Virus record (IMG/VR): IMGVR_UViG_3300046328_000321 | Location: 1-64,000 of that record | Strand: one strand, 5' to 3' | DNA length: 64,000 nucleotides | Source: a virus | Part shown: piece after piece, positions 31,130-39,962 of the stretch | Numbering within the stretch: the first letter of the stretch is position 1 | Layout: each line of letters opens with the position of its first letter | Notes under the pieces: generated by a model | Database searches by the model: none | What the model was told of the DNA's origin: nothing | The model's input: only the letters and a program-made list of their open reading frames with translations | Position numbers and translations under genes: made by a program

Positions 31130-31564
31130 ATGAATCAATCTGAAAATAATCTATACGGCATTCGTTTTTTCGACGATATGAAAACCACTGTATTTTTATT
31201 AGATGTACTTTGTAAAGCTAATATTTATAATCTTTTTGCGGCTTATAAGTATAGAAATCTTATAAAAAATTCAGAAGGCAATTATTATCTTTGCTCATTA
31301 ACTGATAAACAATTTATCAGTAAAATGCAAGATGGGACTTGCACACATTATTTTTTCCTAGTATCCGAATATGATAAGAAAATAATACACATAGACAATC
31401 GTAAAAATTTCTTCAAAGCAAAAGCTTCTGTTATGGAAACGTTAGAACCCCACATAGCTGAAAAAACGTTGCAATTTAAAGTACATTTAGTAGTAAATGT
31501 TAATGACCTCTATAATAAAACCTACTTATCAAATTTTGACCCAGAAGAATCAACACTTCATTAA
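31130..31564 (+). CDS. Unknown protein (144 aa)
   Basis: Not recognised. Rich in Lys, Phe and Tyr with no clear motif or membrane segment. No good ribosome binding site precedes the ATG. It is followed after 2 bases by another unknown gene, so they form a pair at the left edge of the accessory island. Confidence 0.6.
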   Translation: MNQSENNLYGIRFFDDMKTTVFLLDVLCKANIYNLFAAYKYRNLIKNSEGNYYLCSLTDKQFISKMQDGTCTHYFFLVSEYDKKIIHIDNRKNFFKAKASVMETLEPHIAEKTLQFKVHLVVNVNDLYNKTYLSNFDPEESTLH

Positions 31565-31566
31565 TT

Positions 31567-32100
31567 ATGTATATTTTACCATCTGTAAAACTTAACTTCG
31601 GTAAATCAATAATAACATCAGTATTGCCATCTATTTCTGATATCTTAACACTGTTTCACAATAACGGACATGAAGTTGTGTGTGATGTAAATCCATGTAT
31701 CCTTGATCTTCGTGTTATTGTAAATCAGGTTGTCGGTAATTCACCGTGGATGATGTTTGTATTGACAACAGACGGTCTAATTTGGATACTAGATACTACA
31801 GCTAAAGACGGAATATCATCTTCTGAATATGTTTTTAAAGCCAGTTGGTTAAGACCTTCACATCTTATTCTAATAAAAAATCAACTAAATGGATTAAATT
31901 TTATTCAACAATATCTTGATAAAATTTTAATTACAGATTCAAATATGCCTGCTAATTTAAGTCAGTTATTTGACTGGTATTTAGACTTAAATGAAGCCGA
32001 TAAATATCTTAACACAGGTTTAGAACGCTTTTTAGTAGAAACACAAATAGATCTTATAATAAATAACTATGTTAGTAGAAATGATATTATAAGTATATGA
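31567..32100 (+). CDS. Unknown protein (177 aa)
   Basis: Not recognised. The N-terminal ~90 residues look alpha/beta (MMFVLTTDGLIWILDTTAK), the rest helical. Its stop codon TGA lies in TATATGAACATAAACATTCC, exactly where a sequence shared with the region after the dCTP deaminase gene (46054) begins, so the gene's 3' end marks the border of a repeat-gene cassette. Confidence 0.6.
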   Translation: MYILPSVKLNFGKSIITSVLPSISDILTLFHNNGHEVVCDVNPCILDLRVIVNQVVGNSPWMMFVLTTDGLIWILDTTAKDGISSSEYVFKASWLRPSHLILIKNQLNGLNFIQQYLDKILITDSNMPANLSQLFDWYLDLNEADKYLNTGLERFLVETQIDLIINNYVSRNDIISI

Positions 32101-32132
32101 ACATAAACATTCCCTTTATAACATATTTCAGC

Positions 32133-32150
32133 TATACATACTTTAACTGA
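32133..32150 (+). promoter_or_regulatory. Phage promoter-like motif of repeat gene
   Basis: TATACATACTTTAACTGA with CATATTTCAGC before it. The whole stretch 32094-32206 is near-identical to 33383-33477 and similar to 46050-46163. The leader can pair ACTGA with TCAGT ahead of the AAAGGAG ribosome binding site. Confidence 0.6.
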
Positions 32151-32206
32151 GCTATTACAGTTTAAACTGATGTATCTGTCAGTACTGTTAATTAAAGGAG
32201 ATAAAG

Positions 32207-32770
32207 ATGACTATCGTTACTAATGAAAACGGTATCTTTTACTATAATGAAAAGGGTGAATATCACCGTGAGGATGGACCTGCTGTTGAATATCGAAATG
32301 GTGATAAAGAATGGTATCTGAATGATAAGCTTCACCGGATCGATGGTCCTGCTGTTGAATATGCGAATGGTGATAAAGTATGGTTCGTTAACGGTAAACG
32401 GCACCGGACCAATGGTCCTGCTGTGGAATATAGCAATGGTGATAAAATATGGTATGTCGATGGTCAGCGCCATCGTGTGGATGGTCCTGCTTTTGAAACA
32501 TTAGGTGGTTATAAAGCCTGGTATCTGAATGATAAGGTCCATCGTCTCGACGGTCCTGCTGTCGAAGATGTGAACGGTTATAAAGCCTGGTATGTCAATG
32601 ATCAATACCATCGCACAGATGGACCTGCTGTGGAAGATGTGAACGGTTACGGTTATAAAGCCTGGTATCTGCATGGTCAACGCCATCGTGTGGATGGTCC
32701 CGCTATTGAGCGGGCGGATGGTACTAAAGAATACTGGGTTAACGATATTCAACAGGATCCACCTGTTTAA
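32207..32770 (+). CDS. MORN-like repeat protein (187 aa)
   Basis: A short N-terminus (MTIVTNENGIFYYNEKGE) leads into seven 23-residue repeats and the cap KEYWVNDIQQDPPV. One repeat carries two extra residues (GY), a sign of slippage in the 69-base DNA unit. Strong ribosome binding site AAAGGAGATAAAG. Single-gene cassette with its own promoter-like motif and terminator. No enzymatic or toxin domain is visible. Confidence 0.8.
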   Translation: MTIVTNENGIFYYNEKGEYHREDGPAVEYRNGDKEWYLNDKLHRIDGPAVEYANGDKVWFVNGKRHRTNGPAVEYSNGDKIWYVDGQRHRVDGPAFETLGGYKAWYLNDKVHRLDGPAVEDVNGYKAWYVNDQYHRTDGPAVEDVNGYGYKAWYLHGQRHRVDGPAIERADGTKEYWVNDIQQDPPV

Positions 32771-32781
32771 CTGATATAAAT

Positions 32782-32817
32782 ATACACACAGCTTATTAGA
32801 CTGTGTGTATTTTTTTG
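32782..32817 (+). terminator. Repeat-family terminator
   Basis: Stem ATACACACAG / CTGTGTGTAT and seven T. Confidence 0.8.
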
Positions 32818-32841
32818 TTCCTGTTTGTAAACTATCTCAAT

Positions 32842-32860
32842 CACTTATACTTTATTTGAA
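32842..32860 (+). promoter_or_regulatory. Phage promoter-like motif
   Basis: CACTTATACTTTATTTGAA preceded by TTTGTAAACTATCTCAAT. The following leader closely matches that of the unrelated gene at 327. Confidence 0.6.
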
Positions 32861-32915
32861 CTATCGCTGTAGTTTAATCCATACATCTTTGGAACTATCA
32901 GCCAAGGAGATAGAC

Positions 32916-33335
32916 ATGACTGTGATTAAAAACCAGTATGGTACTTTTTATAGGAATGACGCAGATCAACTCCATCGTACCGATGGACCTGCTATCGAAT
33001 ACGCGAATGGTGATAAGCGTTGGCATCTGCACGGTCAGCTTCATCGTGAAGATGGACCTGCTGTGGAATATGTAGATGGTAGTAAATCATGGTTCGTTAA
33101 CGGTAAACGGCACCGGACCAATGGTCCTGCTGTGGAATCTGCAGATGGTTATAAAGCCTGGTTCGTCAATGGTCGACGACATCGTACTGACGGTCCTGCT
33201 GTGGAATGGGGAGATGGTAGTAAGTCATGGTGGGTCGACGATAAGCTCCATCGTGAAGATGGTCCTGCTGTGGAATATCCAGATGGTACTAAAGAATACT
33301 GGGTTAACGGTGTTAAACAAGATCCACCTGTTTAA
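32916..33335 (+). CDS. MORN-like repeat protein (139 aa)
   Basis: Five repeats and the cap KEYWVNGVKQDPPV. The start at 32916 follows AAGGAGATAGAC; an in-frame ATG at 32805 lies in the preceding terminator and is rejected. The N-terminus (MTVIKNQYGTFYRND) differs slightly from its neighbours. Second of three tandem cassettes between 32.1 and 34.0 kb. Confidence 0.8.
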   Translation: MTVIKNQYGTFYRNDADQLHRTDGPAIEYANGDKRWHLHGQLHREDGPAVEYVDGSKSWFVNGKRHRTNGPAVESADGYKAWFVNGRRHRTDGPAVEWGDGSKSWWVDDKLHREDGPAVEYPDGTKEYWVNGVKQDPPV

Positions 33336-33346
33336 CTGATATAGAT

Positions 33347-33382
33347 ATATACACAGCCTGATAAGCTGTGTATATTTTTTTA
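33347..33382 (+). terminator. Repeat-family terminator
   Basis: Stem ATATACACAGC / GCTGTGTATAT then a T-run. Confidence 0.85.
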
Positions 33383-33403
33383 CCTTTTATAACATATTTC
33401 AGC

Positions 33404-33420
33404 TATACATACTTTAACTG
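33404..33420 (+). promoter_or_regulatory. Phage promoter-like motif of repeat gene
   Basis: TATACATACTTTAACTG in a leader that is nearly a copy of the one before 32207. Confidence 0.6.
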
Positions 33421-33477
33421 GGTTATTACAGTTTAAACTGATGTATCTGTCAGTACTGTTAATTAAAGGAGATAAAG

Positions 33478-33984
33478 ATGACTATCGTTACTAATGAAAA
33501 GGGTGAACTTCATCGTGAAGATGGTCCTGCTGTAGAATATGCACATGGTTATAAAGTCTGGTATCTAAATGGTAAGTTCCATCGTGAAGATGGTCCCGCC
33601 ATCGAATATGCGAATGGTGATAAGCGTTGGTACATTGAAGATAAGCTCCATCGTGAAGATGGTCCTGCTGTAGAAGGTGCAGATGGTTATAAAGCATGGT
33701 GGGTCAATGGTCAACGACACAGGATGGACGGACCCGCTATCGAATATCCAGATGGTAGTAAAACTTGGTATCTGAACGATAAGGTCCATCGTACAGATGG
33801 TCCTGCTGTAGAAGGTGTAGATGGTACTAAAGAATGGTGGATCGATGATCAACTCCATCGTGAAGATGGTCCCGCCATCGAATATCCAGATGGTACTAAA
33901 GAATACTGGCTCCATGGTTATAAAGCCTGGTTTCTGAAAATATTAAACAAAATATTAACCAGGTATTCTTGTTTTAAATTTTAA
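33478..33984 (+). CDS. MORN-like repeat protein with altered C-terminus (168 aa)
   Basis: Six repeats. The chain follows the family to KEYWLHG, then continues YKAWFLKILNKILTRYSCF instead of the usual VxQDPPx cap. The YKAW segment copies the start of a normal repeat, so an internal recombination probably removed the cap and ran into downstream DNA. The stop lies inside the 3' arm of a terminator hairpin. It may be a decaying copy. Confidence 0.75.
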   Translation: MTIVTNEKGELHREDGPAVEYAHGYKVWYLNGKFHREDGPAIEYANGDKRWYIEDKLHREDGPAVEGADGYKAWWVNGQRHRMDGPAIEYPDGSKTWYLNDKVHRTDGPAVEGVDGTKEWWIDDQLHREDGPAIEYPDGTKEYWLHGYKAWFLKILNKILTRYSCFKF

Positions 33985-33998
33985 AACAAGAATTTTTT
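33965..33998 (+). terminator. Terminator overlapping gene end
   Basis: Stem ATTCTTGTTTTAAA / TTTAAAACAAGAAT followed by TTTTTT; the stop codon at 33982-33984 lies in the stem. Confidence 0.75.
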
Positions 33999-34046
33999 AC
34001 TTGGATTAACTTTAAGACAATTTAACTTTTATAAAGATAGTAAATC

Positions 34047-34952
34047 ATGAATATAAATGAAATTAATCCAAAACCTCTTATTCTTTTGACAAATGTTCAA
34101 GAGACAACCGTCAATACCGCTGTTAATAATGAGAAGAAATATGTCGCTAAATCGATTATTAACATGTTGGATAAACCAACATGTTGTATTGTATATAATC
34201 ATTTCAGTTTAGATGCCATGATGGCTGCTGCTGTTTATAAGACACAAACACCAGGTTCGGTTGTCTACAGTAGTATTAAACAAATACCCTCAGATATTGA
34301 TTTTTATATTGTTATTGGGATGCGTAAAGTTCAAAGTTTTTACAATCCCCTCAAACGTATTTTTAATTTTAATAATGCTAAATTAGACTACTCAGAAAAC
34401 ATAAAATGTTATTGGGTTGAAACAAAAGGACATGACTATATGTCAACACCTTCTTTATTTCATAAGGTCTGCGAAGAATTTGGTGTAGTTTCTGAAGTTA
34501 TTGATCAAATTAGTTATGCTGTTGGTCGGATTTATGAGAAGGATTTGACTTTGAGTCAATTAGTTCTGGTTTATGTGAATATGATGTTAGCACAAGCTGC
34601 TATCGTCGACACACGGCGTAACTATAAACCTCGCGATATTCTCAATGACGATAATACAATTCGAGGAACTGATATAGAAAACTTTCGTGCTTATGTGAAA
34701 GCAATTCAACACAAAGTCAACGGAAGCATCAACCTGAAATATTTTACAATCGGTAATAAAACGTATAAAACCATATTGACAAACATTACAGATGATTACT
34801 TTTGGTCCATGCGTTTGATTCGTATTGCTCACGAATATGTTGTGAATCTTGCAATAACACCTCGGGGTTATTTAATTGATAGTAACATTTCAGATGAAGA
34901 TTGTAAAAGCATTGAAGTTCAAATTGATTTTATAAAAGCTGAAACATTTTAA
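34047..34952 (+). CDS. Unknown protein with degenerate DHH-like N-terminal domain (301 aa)
   Basis: Residues about 48-95 (CCIVYNHFSLDAMMAAAVYK ... DIDFYIVIG) follow the layout of the DHH phosphoesterase N-terminus, where a His and Asp pair starts the metal site and a D-x-D-x-x-I-V-x-D strand follows. Key residues of DHH and GGGH motifs are not seen, so activity is doubtful. Compare the intact-looking DHH protein at 58779. Convergent with the terminase across a shared terminator. The family link is inference. Confidence 0.5.
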   Translation: MNINEINPKPLILLTNVQETTVNTAVNNEKKYVAKSIINMLDKPTCCIVYNHFSLDAMMAAAVYKTQTPGSVVYSSIKQIPSDIDFYIVIGMRKVQSFYNPLKRIFNFNNAKLDYSENIKCYWVETKGHDYMSTPSLFHKVCEEFGVVSEVIDQISYAVGRIYEKDLTLSQLVLVYVNMMLAQAAIVDTRRNYKPRDILNDDNTIRGTDIENFRAYVKAIQHKVNGSINLKYFTIGNKTYKTILTNITDDYFWSMRLIRIAHEYVVNLAITPRGYLIDSNISDEDCKSIEVQIDFIKAETF

Positions 34953-34964
34953 TATAAAACATAA

Positions 34965-35002
34965 TTCTACCTGACCTTATGGGTCAGGTAGAAGTTTGTT
35001 TT
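34965..35002. terminator. Bidirectional terminator
   Basis: A 12-bp stem TTCTACCTGACC / GGTCAGGTAGAA between the convergent 34047 and terminase genes. Confidence 0.8.
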
Positions 35003-37133
35003 ATATTTTTTTGTATTTTTTACTGTCTCGAATATTCTGTATCAGTTCATCAACAGACAATACCTTTTTATCTGCGTCTGTCAGATTAACGGCCAGATGT
35101 CTAAGTTTTTGTTCTAATCGATGTATCACATAAGGATCTTTTTCCATACGAATTTGATCAACTGTATTTTCAATCGTCAAACGTAATTGAGATTGCTGTT
35201 GCTGCTGTCTTATTTTAACAGGATCATTATCTTGATTATTTTGTTTGTTAGAAGACAAAATATCTCTGACATTAATACCATAATAAGAAAGACCCGTACC
35301 TTTGGTTATAAACCAGAATGACAGCAACCAAGTAATCACCAGGTCATCATGTCCTCCTTCAGCATGGTCGACTCTACCATTTCTAATAACTAAAGATAAT
35401 ATCTGATCAATTATCTTAACATCATATACACTATCTGATGTTAATCTAACAGCATTCTGTAAAGTGTTACTATAAAGATCTGTGCGACTGGTCAGTCCAG
35501 TACCAGAAGTAGTAAAACCAAAGTGTTTTTTATACTCTACAAGAAGATCAGGTAAAGCCAATAAATTATACCTAAGTAATTTCTCTATACGAGTTAAGTC
35601 CGTAGGGTCTTCTACAGATTTTTGTACGACTGTATTATAAAGTCTTTTAAATGGATTAATACCTTTAGTGGGTAACATCAATAATAAATAATCAATAATG
35701 GCTGATCCTGAAGATCTTCTTTCAATGATGCAGGTAAAGTTTTCATATTTGACAAACCATTCTACCAACCACTGAGCAAACATAATTAAATTGGTTTCGT
35801 TGTAGTTACCAGCAGCTATGACTTCCCCAGTTTGTATATCTCGCATTGTCAGTCCGATATCATCCCCACCGACAGCATCACTGGTATCTATAGCCATACT
35901 GTAATGCCCTCTTACCATTCTAGAGGAAATTTCATTCTCAGATATATACCATCTGGTTATGTAACCAAATTGCTGAGACATTTCAGCATAATGGTCTAAT
36001 CTTTCAGATTTACGTATTCTCTCAGATTGTTCCACTGATAATGGGGAAGTCAAACTACCGGATGTCCAAATATTAAAAAAATCACGATCCGCGTCCTCTC
36101 CTTTAGCACCGGTGATTTCTAATGTTTCTTTTAACCACTGATCGGTATAACCCAACTGTCTATGGTTAAACGTGCAGTTTACACGAGCCTCTCCTTTTGG
36201 AGAATTTCGTCGGATTATTTTATATAGATCATTTATATCTACAGCGTCTAATAGTTTTTCATTCCAAACAGCTGAACCTTGTACTAATTCGTGAGTAAAC
36301 TTACCGTCAGGGTCGTCTTTTTTACCTGACGTTGTGGTAAAAATATTACCATACGGCTCATTCTTTCTTTTAGCTAATGAACGTGCTGCTGTTGTGGATG
36401 CCAGTGCTGCTGGTAAGGTAATACTAATATTAGGTAAGAATGCTATTTCATCAACTTTAAATACAGGCGATGTCAAACCCCGTCCTACATTTAAAGCCAT
36501 TTTCATAGATTTATTCGGGAGGTGACCTTCGTAAGCATTATTCAGATTACCTACGACTAACTTCTCTGTATTGGATACATCCCCTCTTTTTCTTTGATTT
36601 AAATAAAAAGGTAACTCATCAATAATATCTTTTAACCGTATTAAGTTAGCAGATCGGAGTTTATCGTCTTTGGTTAACAAGTTAATCTTACCAAAAGTCA
36701 TGCCTATATTTAATAAATAGGTATCTAATACATCGGAAGAAAAAGATTTACCTGTTTGACGTGGTTGTATGAGAAACAGAGTTACATGATTAAAAAATAA
36801 CCATGGTAAAGCAATACCACCGCGATTAGCGCGATATGATATTGGATCTGAAATGGAACCTCCAGGTACTCTTACAATTTCTCGAAGATAGTACCAATAG
36901 TTAATTTTACATTCAAAAACTATAGCCGCCATGCGTTCCACAGTTAGATTAGCAAAGTCGTATGGATCGACTCCCTGTAATTCTGGGTTATGTAATGCTA
37001 AAACAAAAGCATGGTTCTTTATACCCATGTCTCTGTATAAAGCAGCCATTCTTAAAAATGAAACATTCTTAGTTTTATGATCGACTATCGCATCGGGATA
37101 GTTCTTCCAATCATCAGCAAACAGTATAGTCAT
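35001..37133 (-). CDS. Terminase large subunit (phiKZ gp25-like)
   Basis: 710 aa. The ATPase half has a Walker A QPRQTGKS near residue 124, a Walker B VFKVDEIAF near 225 and a coupling TTTSGK near 270. The nuclease half has the acidic residues of MAIDTSDAVGGDD near 415, IIERRSSGSA near 470 and HDDLVITWL near 597. It packages DNA into the prohead at the portal. A poly-Gln/Ser stretch (RQQQQQSQL) near 645 is a flexible linker. Start at 37133; a minus-strand terminator separates it from the gene upstream. Confidence 0.9.
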   Translation of the reverse strand: MTILFADDWKNYPDAIVDHKTKNVSFLRMAALYRDMGIKNHAFVLALHNPELQGVDPYDFANLTVERMAAIVFECKINYWYYLREIVRVPGGSISDPISYRANRGGIALPWLFFNHVTLFLIQPRQTGKSFSSDVLDTYLLNIGMTFGKINLLTKDDKLRSANLIRLKDIIDELPFYLNQRKRGDVSNTEKLVVGNLNNAYEGHLPNKSMKMALNVGRGLTSPVFKVDEIAFLPNISITLPAALASTTAARSLAKRKNEPYGNIFTTTSGKKDDPDGKFTHELVQGSAVWNEKLLDAVDINDLYKIIRRNSPKGEARVNCTFNHRQLGYTDQWLKETLEITGAKGEDADRDFFNIWTSGSLTSPLSVEQSERIRKSERLDHYAEMSQQFGYITRWYISENEISSRMVRGHYSMAIDTSDAVGGDDIGLTMRDIQTGEVIAAGNYNETNLIMFAQWLVEWFVKYENFTCIIERRSSGSAIIDYLLLMLPTKGINPFKRLYNTVVQKSVEDPTDLTRIEKLLRYNLLALPDLLVEYKKHFGFTTSGTGLTSRTDLYSNTLQNAVRLTSDSVYDVKIIDQILSLVIRNGRVDHAEGGHDDLVITWLLSFWFITKGTGLSYYGINVRDILSSNKQNNQDNDPVKIRQQQQQSQLRLTIENTVDQIRMEKDPYVIHRLEQKLRHLAVNLTDADKKVLSVDELIQNIRDSKKYKKI

Positions 37134-37177
37134 GTTAAATTACCTCAAAACATAGTATGTAAAATCTGGGTAAAAAG

Positions 37178-37210
37178 ACATCTACCAGCCCTTGTGAGGC
37201 TGGTAGATGT
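37178..37210 (-). terminator. Terminator upstream of terminase
   Basis: A 13-bp stem ACATCTACCAGCC / GGCTGGTAGATGT; read on the minus strand it is followed by CTTTTT. Confidence 0.8.
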
Positions 37211-37238
37211 ACTATAAATAAAGACCTTTTACATATCT

Positions 37239-37682
37239 TTATTTTTGTTTTTCGATAAGGTTCTTAAAAAACTCTATGTACTGAGATAAAAGTTCCCTAT
37301 CAAGGTCATCTTCAAATTTTCCTACTAAAGAATCGTATTTAAATACTATTTTCAAATTATTGTGTTGACGTATAAATTCAGGCATAGTTTCATCAACCTG
37401 CATGCGGATTGAATAAGCTACATATTGCACTTCATCTATACGACCGAATCTTTTGACATAATCAGTAAATACTTCTCTGTAAAAGAAAAATTCAACGCTC
37501 TGACCACCTACAGTTGTAAATTCAGATTTTTTGAATTCTGGCTGTAATGGTATTCTCTCTGTGGTGTAAAAGCGAATGCCTTTAAACATCACATAGAGTT
37601 TTATTATTAGTCTTTTGAACATTTGATCCTCTCTAGATAACCATAGGATCAAGAATTTCGACCTATCAAAGCTCTCAGACAA
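37239..37682 (-). CDS. Unknown protein (147 aa)
   Basis: Not recognised. Basic N-terminus with a hydrophobic stretch (FKRLIIKLYVMFKGIRFYTTERIP) and a helical C-terminus. The 5' end overlaps the 37649 gene by 34 bases in another frame, so the two are co-transcribed. Likely structural by position next to the terminase, but not shown. Confidence 0.55.
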   Translation of the reverse strand: MSESFDRSKFLILWLSREDQMFKRLIIKLYVMFKGIRFYTTERIPLQPEFKKSEFTTVGGQSVEFFFYREVFTDYVKRFGRIDEVQYVAYSIRMQVDETMPEFIRQHNNLKIVFKYDSLVGKFEDDLDRELLSQYIEFFKNLIEKQK

Positions 37683-38866
37683 ATATAAAGTATCAAAGAA
37701 GTTCTAGTAGCCATCAGTAAACTTTCAGAGAACTTACTTTTAGTGGAAAGTTTAACTATCTTACTACCCATGTCTCGTATCTTTATTAATTCTGGATCTG
37801 TGGATCGAGTAGATAAATAAAGATTTTTTAAATTAGTTAACACCATTGGGTAATCTCGCATATTACCAATAGAGTTCTGATGTAATAAATGATAACTATA
37901 AATAACTACTCTTTGTACGAACTCTTGCATCAAAACAGCATTTTCATTAATGCTGCCTTCATGCACTAGTTGTAAAACGATGTTAAGCATCTTATTAGAA
38001 CTATTTTTGTTGATACTGGCTATAACCTGTACCAACTCCTGCTTTATAAAACTGTTACGATCACTTAATATCTGTAGCATGTATTGAACATCAGTTTCTA
38101 CAGACTTTGTTTTATCTTTTAAAGTCTCTTCACCGTCTGCATCATAGAAAGTACCTCCGGTAGTATTTATTCTACCACCTGACTCTCTAACCAACATAAA
38201 CTCAGCATAATAATTCTTGATCATATCTCTGATACGACCTTGACTATCGGACACTGCATAAGTAACAGTAGAATCATCGGCAAATTTATGGAGATTATTA
38301 AGATGTATACTGTTTTTACCCGTCAGTTCATCAGAACGATAATCCACCACAGCGTGCCAACTACCAAGTTTCTTTATAAGATATTTGTTACTCAGATTAG
38401 CATATGTCATCTGAGCCACATGTGGATCGGCAGGATATTTGAAATAATGACTGAATAAAGCAGCTAAACATCTACAGAAGAAAATAACAGCCACGTCATA
38501 AGTAGCTCTCTTTTTCTTAGCCTCATTTATTAGATTACTTCTTAAAAACCCATGTATGAGATACATGCATGTCAGATTCATAATGTCACTACCGACTTTA
38601 TGACTGTGATCGATGGTATCGACAGATCTTATATCTTGAGTCAACTCAGCCAGACTTACGTCAAGCGCATCTTCATAAAATCTCTTCAGATCACTGTCTT
38701 TAAATCTAACGACATGTACACCTAACAAATTCCCACCAAAAAACTGTAAGTGTTCAGAATTTTGGTTGATGTATCCGATTTGAAACTTATACAGCTTATC
38801 AGCTAACTTAGCATCAAACTTCACATGTGCAAAATTCTTCTGAAAAGCTTCATATAAGTTTTTCAT
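37649..38866 (-). CDS. Unknown protein (405 aa), possibly virion-associated
   Basis: Not recognised. A mainly helical protein with no catalytic motif; contains VAVIFFCRCLAALFSHYFKY, a short hydrophobic helix near 127-146. Overlaps the 38863 gene by 4 bases. Forms a three-gene minus-strand operon with 37239 and 38863, upstream of the terminase. Confidence 0.6.
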   Translation of the reverse strand: MKNLYEAFQKNFAHVKFDAKLADKLYKFQIGYINQNSEHLQFFGGNLLGVHVVRFKDSDLKRFYEDALDVSLAELTQDIRSVDTIDHSHKVGSDIMNLTCMYLIHGFLRSNLINEAKKKRATYDVAVIFFCRCLAALFSHYFKYPADPHVAQMTYANLSNKYLIKKLGSWHAVVDYRSDELTGKNSIHLNNLHKFADDSTVTYAVSDSQGRIRDMIKNYYAEFMLVRESGGRINTTGGTFYDADGEETLKDKTKSVETDVQYMLQILSDRNSFIKQELVQVIASINKNSSNKMLNIVLQLVHEGSINENAVLMQEFVQRVVIYSYHLLHQNSIGNMRDYPMVLTNLKNLYLSTRSTDPELIKIRDMGSKIVKLSTKSKFSESLLMATRTSLILYICLRALIGRNS

Positions 38867-39393
38867 TTCAAATAACCTTTCATACTCTCTATGGCAGCTT
38901 TTCTGTTAAATACTACGTCAATACCCATACTGGTAGCCATGTCGTGTAGTAAAGCTACCTTACGAGTAGGGGTCACACATTCTACAGCCAAGATGACTTT
39001 TTTGTATTTTTTACTGTCAAGAGCAAGACGAAGTTTATCACTCGCCTGTACCATCTCCTGACCATCCATTTTGCTTCCATCAGTCGTGTAGACGTAAAGA
39101 TCTTTCTCATCGGCAGTTCCTGCTTGCTCATCCATTAATTCCATATCTTCAGGGTTCAACATATTCATGACTGATTCTTTACCGTAAGCTAGATTTAAAG
39201 CTTCACTGTAAATCTTACTCAAAGGACCCGTCATCACAACATTCTTACCTTTATTACCAGCAGCGTTGTCGGTAGCAGCAGGGGTAGCAGGTTCAGTACC
39301 TATTTTTACATCCGGTACTGGGTCAGTAGGATTCTTAACTGCCTTACTGACATTCTCAGTTGTAGATATGTTACTTATGTTAAAGATACCCAT
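38863..39393 (-). CDS. Unknown protein (176 aa)
   Basis: Start at 39393 (MGIFNISNISTTENV), preceded by ATGGAGTACTAGC on the minus strand; a longer frame to 39531 would translate a poly-A/T non-coding region. The Pro/Thr/Ala-rich N-terminal ~55 residues look disordered; the C-terminal ~75 look alpha/beta (KKVILAVECVTPTRKVALLH, then GIDVVFNRKAA). First gene of its operon. Confidence 0.6.
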   Translation of the reverse strand: MGIFNISNISTTENVSKAVKNPTDPVPDVKIGTEPATPAATDNAAGNKGKNVVMTGPLSKIYSEALNLAYGKESVMNMLNPEDMELMDEQAGTADEKDLYVYTTDGSKMDGQEMVQASDKLRLALDSKKYKKVILAVECVTPTRKVALLHDMATSMGIDVVFNRKAAIESMKGYLK

Positions 39394-39962
39394 GCTAGTA
39401 CTCCATAGTGTAGAAAGGAAAAAGTTACACACTGTGTGTAAACAGTTATCATAGCATAAATCGTTAGATCTTCTAAAAAATAAAAAAAAATATTTAAGGA
39501 TATAACTATGGGGGTCATATTTATAGGACATGCTATAAGGGGCTCCGCCCCTTATAGTAGCTGTTCCTTATTGAGATGCTCCTCTTCTAGGCTATATTAG
39601 CTTCATCGTTCCGTTACACTACACTTACGTCGACTTATGACTGCGACATAATATATATCTGAGTATAAATAAAAAATAATGAGTGTGTAAAAATAAAGGA
39701 CTCATGAGAATGTCTATAACAGTTATATCTTTATAATTGATGTAACTTCACTACTGTCTTATAAACATTTATTAAAATATAAGTTTATAAGTATAAACTA
39801 TCTATAGTAACAAATGTAGCATCCACCTTTCTATAGAGATTTTTTTTTTCGATTTTTTAGAAAAAAGGACTTTCTAGATAAGTTCAGTAACTTAAACTTT
39901 ACGTGAGACAATCCCAATCTTATACTGGGTAAGACACTCAGCAACATTCTGAAAGGAAACTG
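39394..39962. other. 569-base AT-rich non-coding region
   Basis: No credible gene. It separates the minus-strand terminase operon from the plus-strand transglycosylase gene, so it should carry divergent promoters. It contains a perfect GC-rich hairpin (39532-39556), a poly-A stretch near 39474-39490 and a CCCAATC...TGGG mini-hairpin near 39912. The whole-window promoter motif is not clear here. Confidence 0.6.
39532..39556. repeat. Perfect inverted repeat
   Basis: CTATAAGGGGC / GCCCCTTATAG around a short TCC loop, in an otherwise AT-rich gap. No T-run follows on either strand, so it is not an obvious terminator. Confidence 0.6.

Noticed and set aside
32094-33984. CRISPR array
   Set aside because: The repeats are 69 bases, coding, in frame and without unique spacers.
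32207-33984. Toxin-antitoxin system (YwqK-type MORN antitoxin with partner)
   Set aside because: No toxin-like neighbour is paired with the repeat genes; each stands alone with its own promoter-like motif and terminator.
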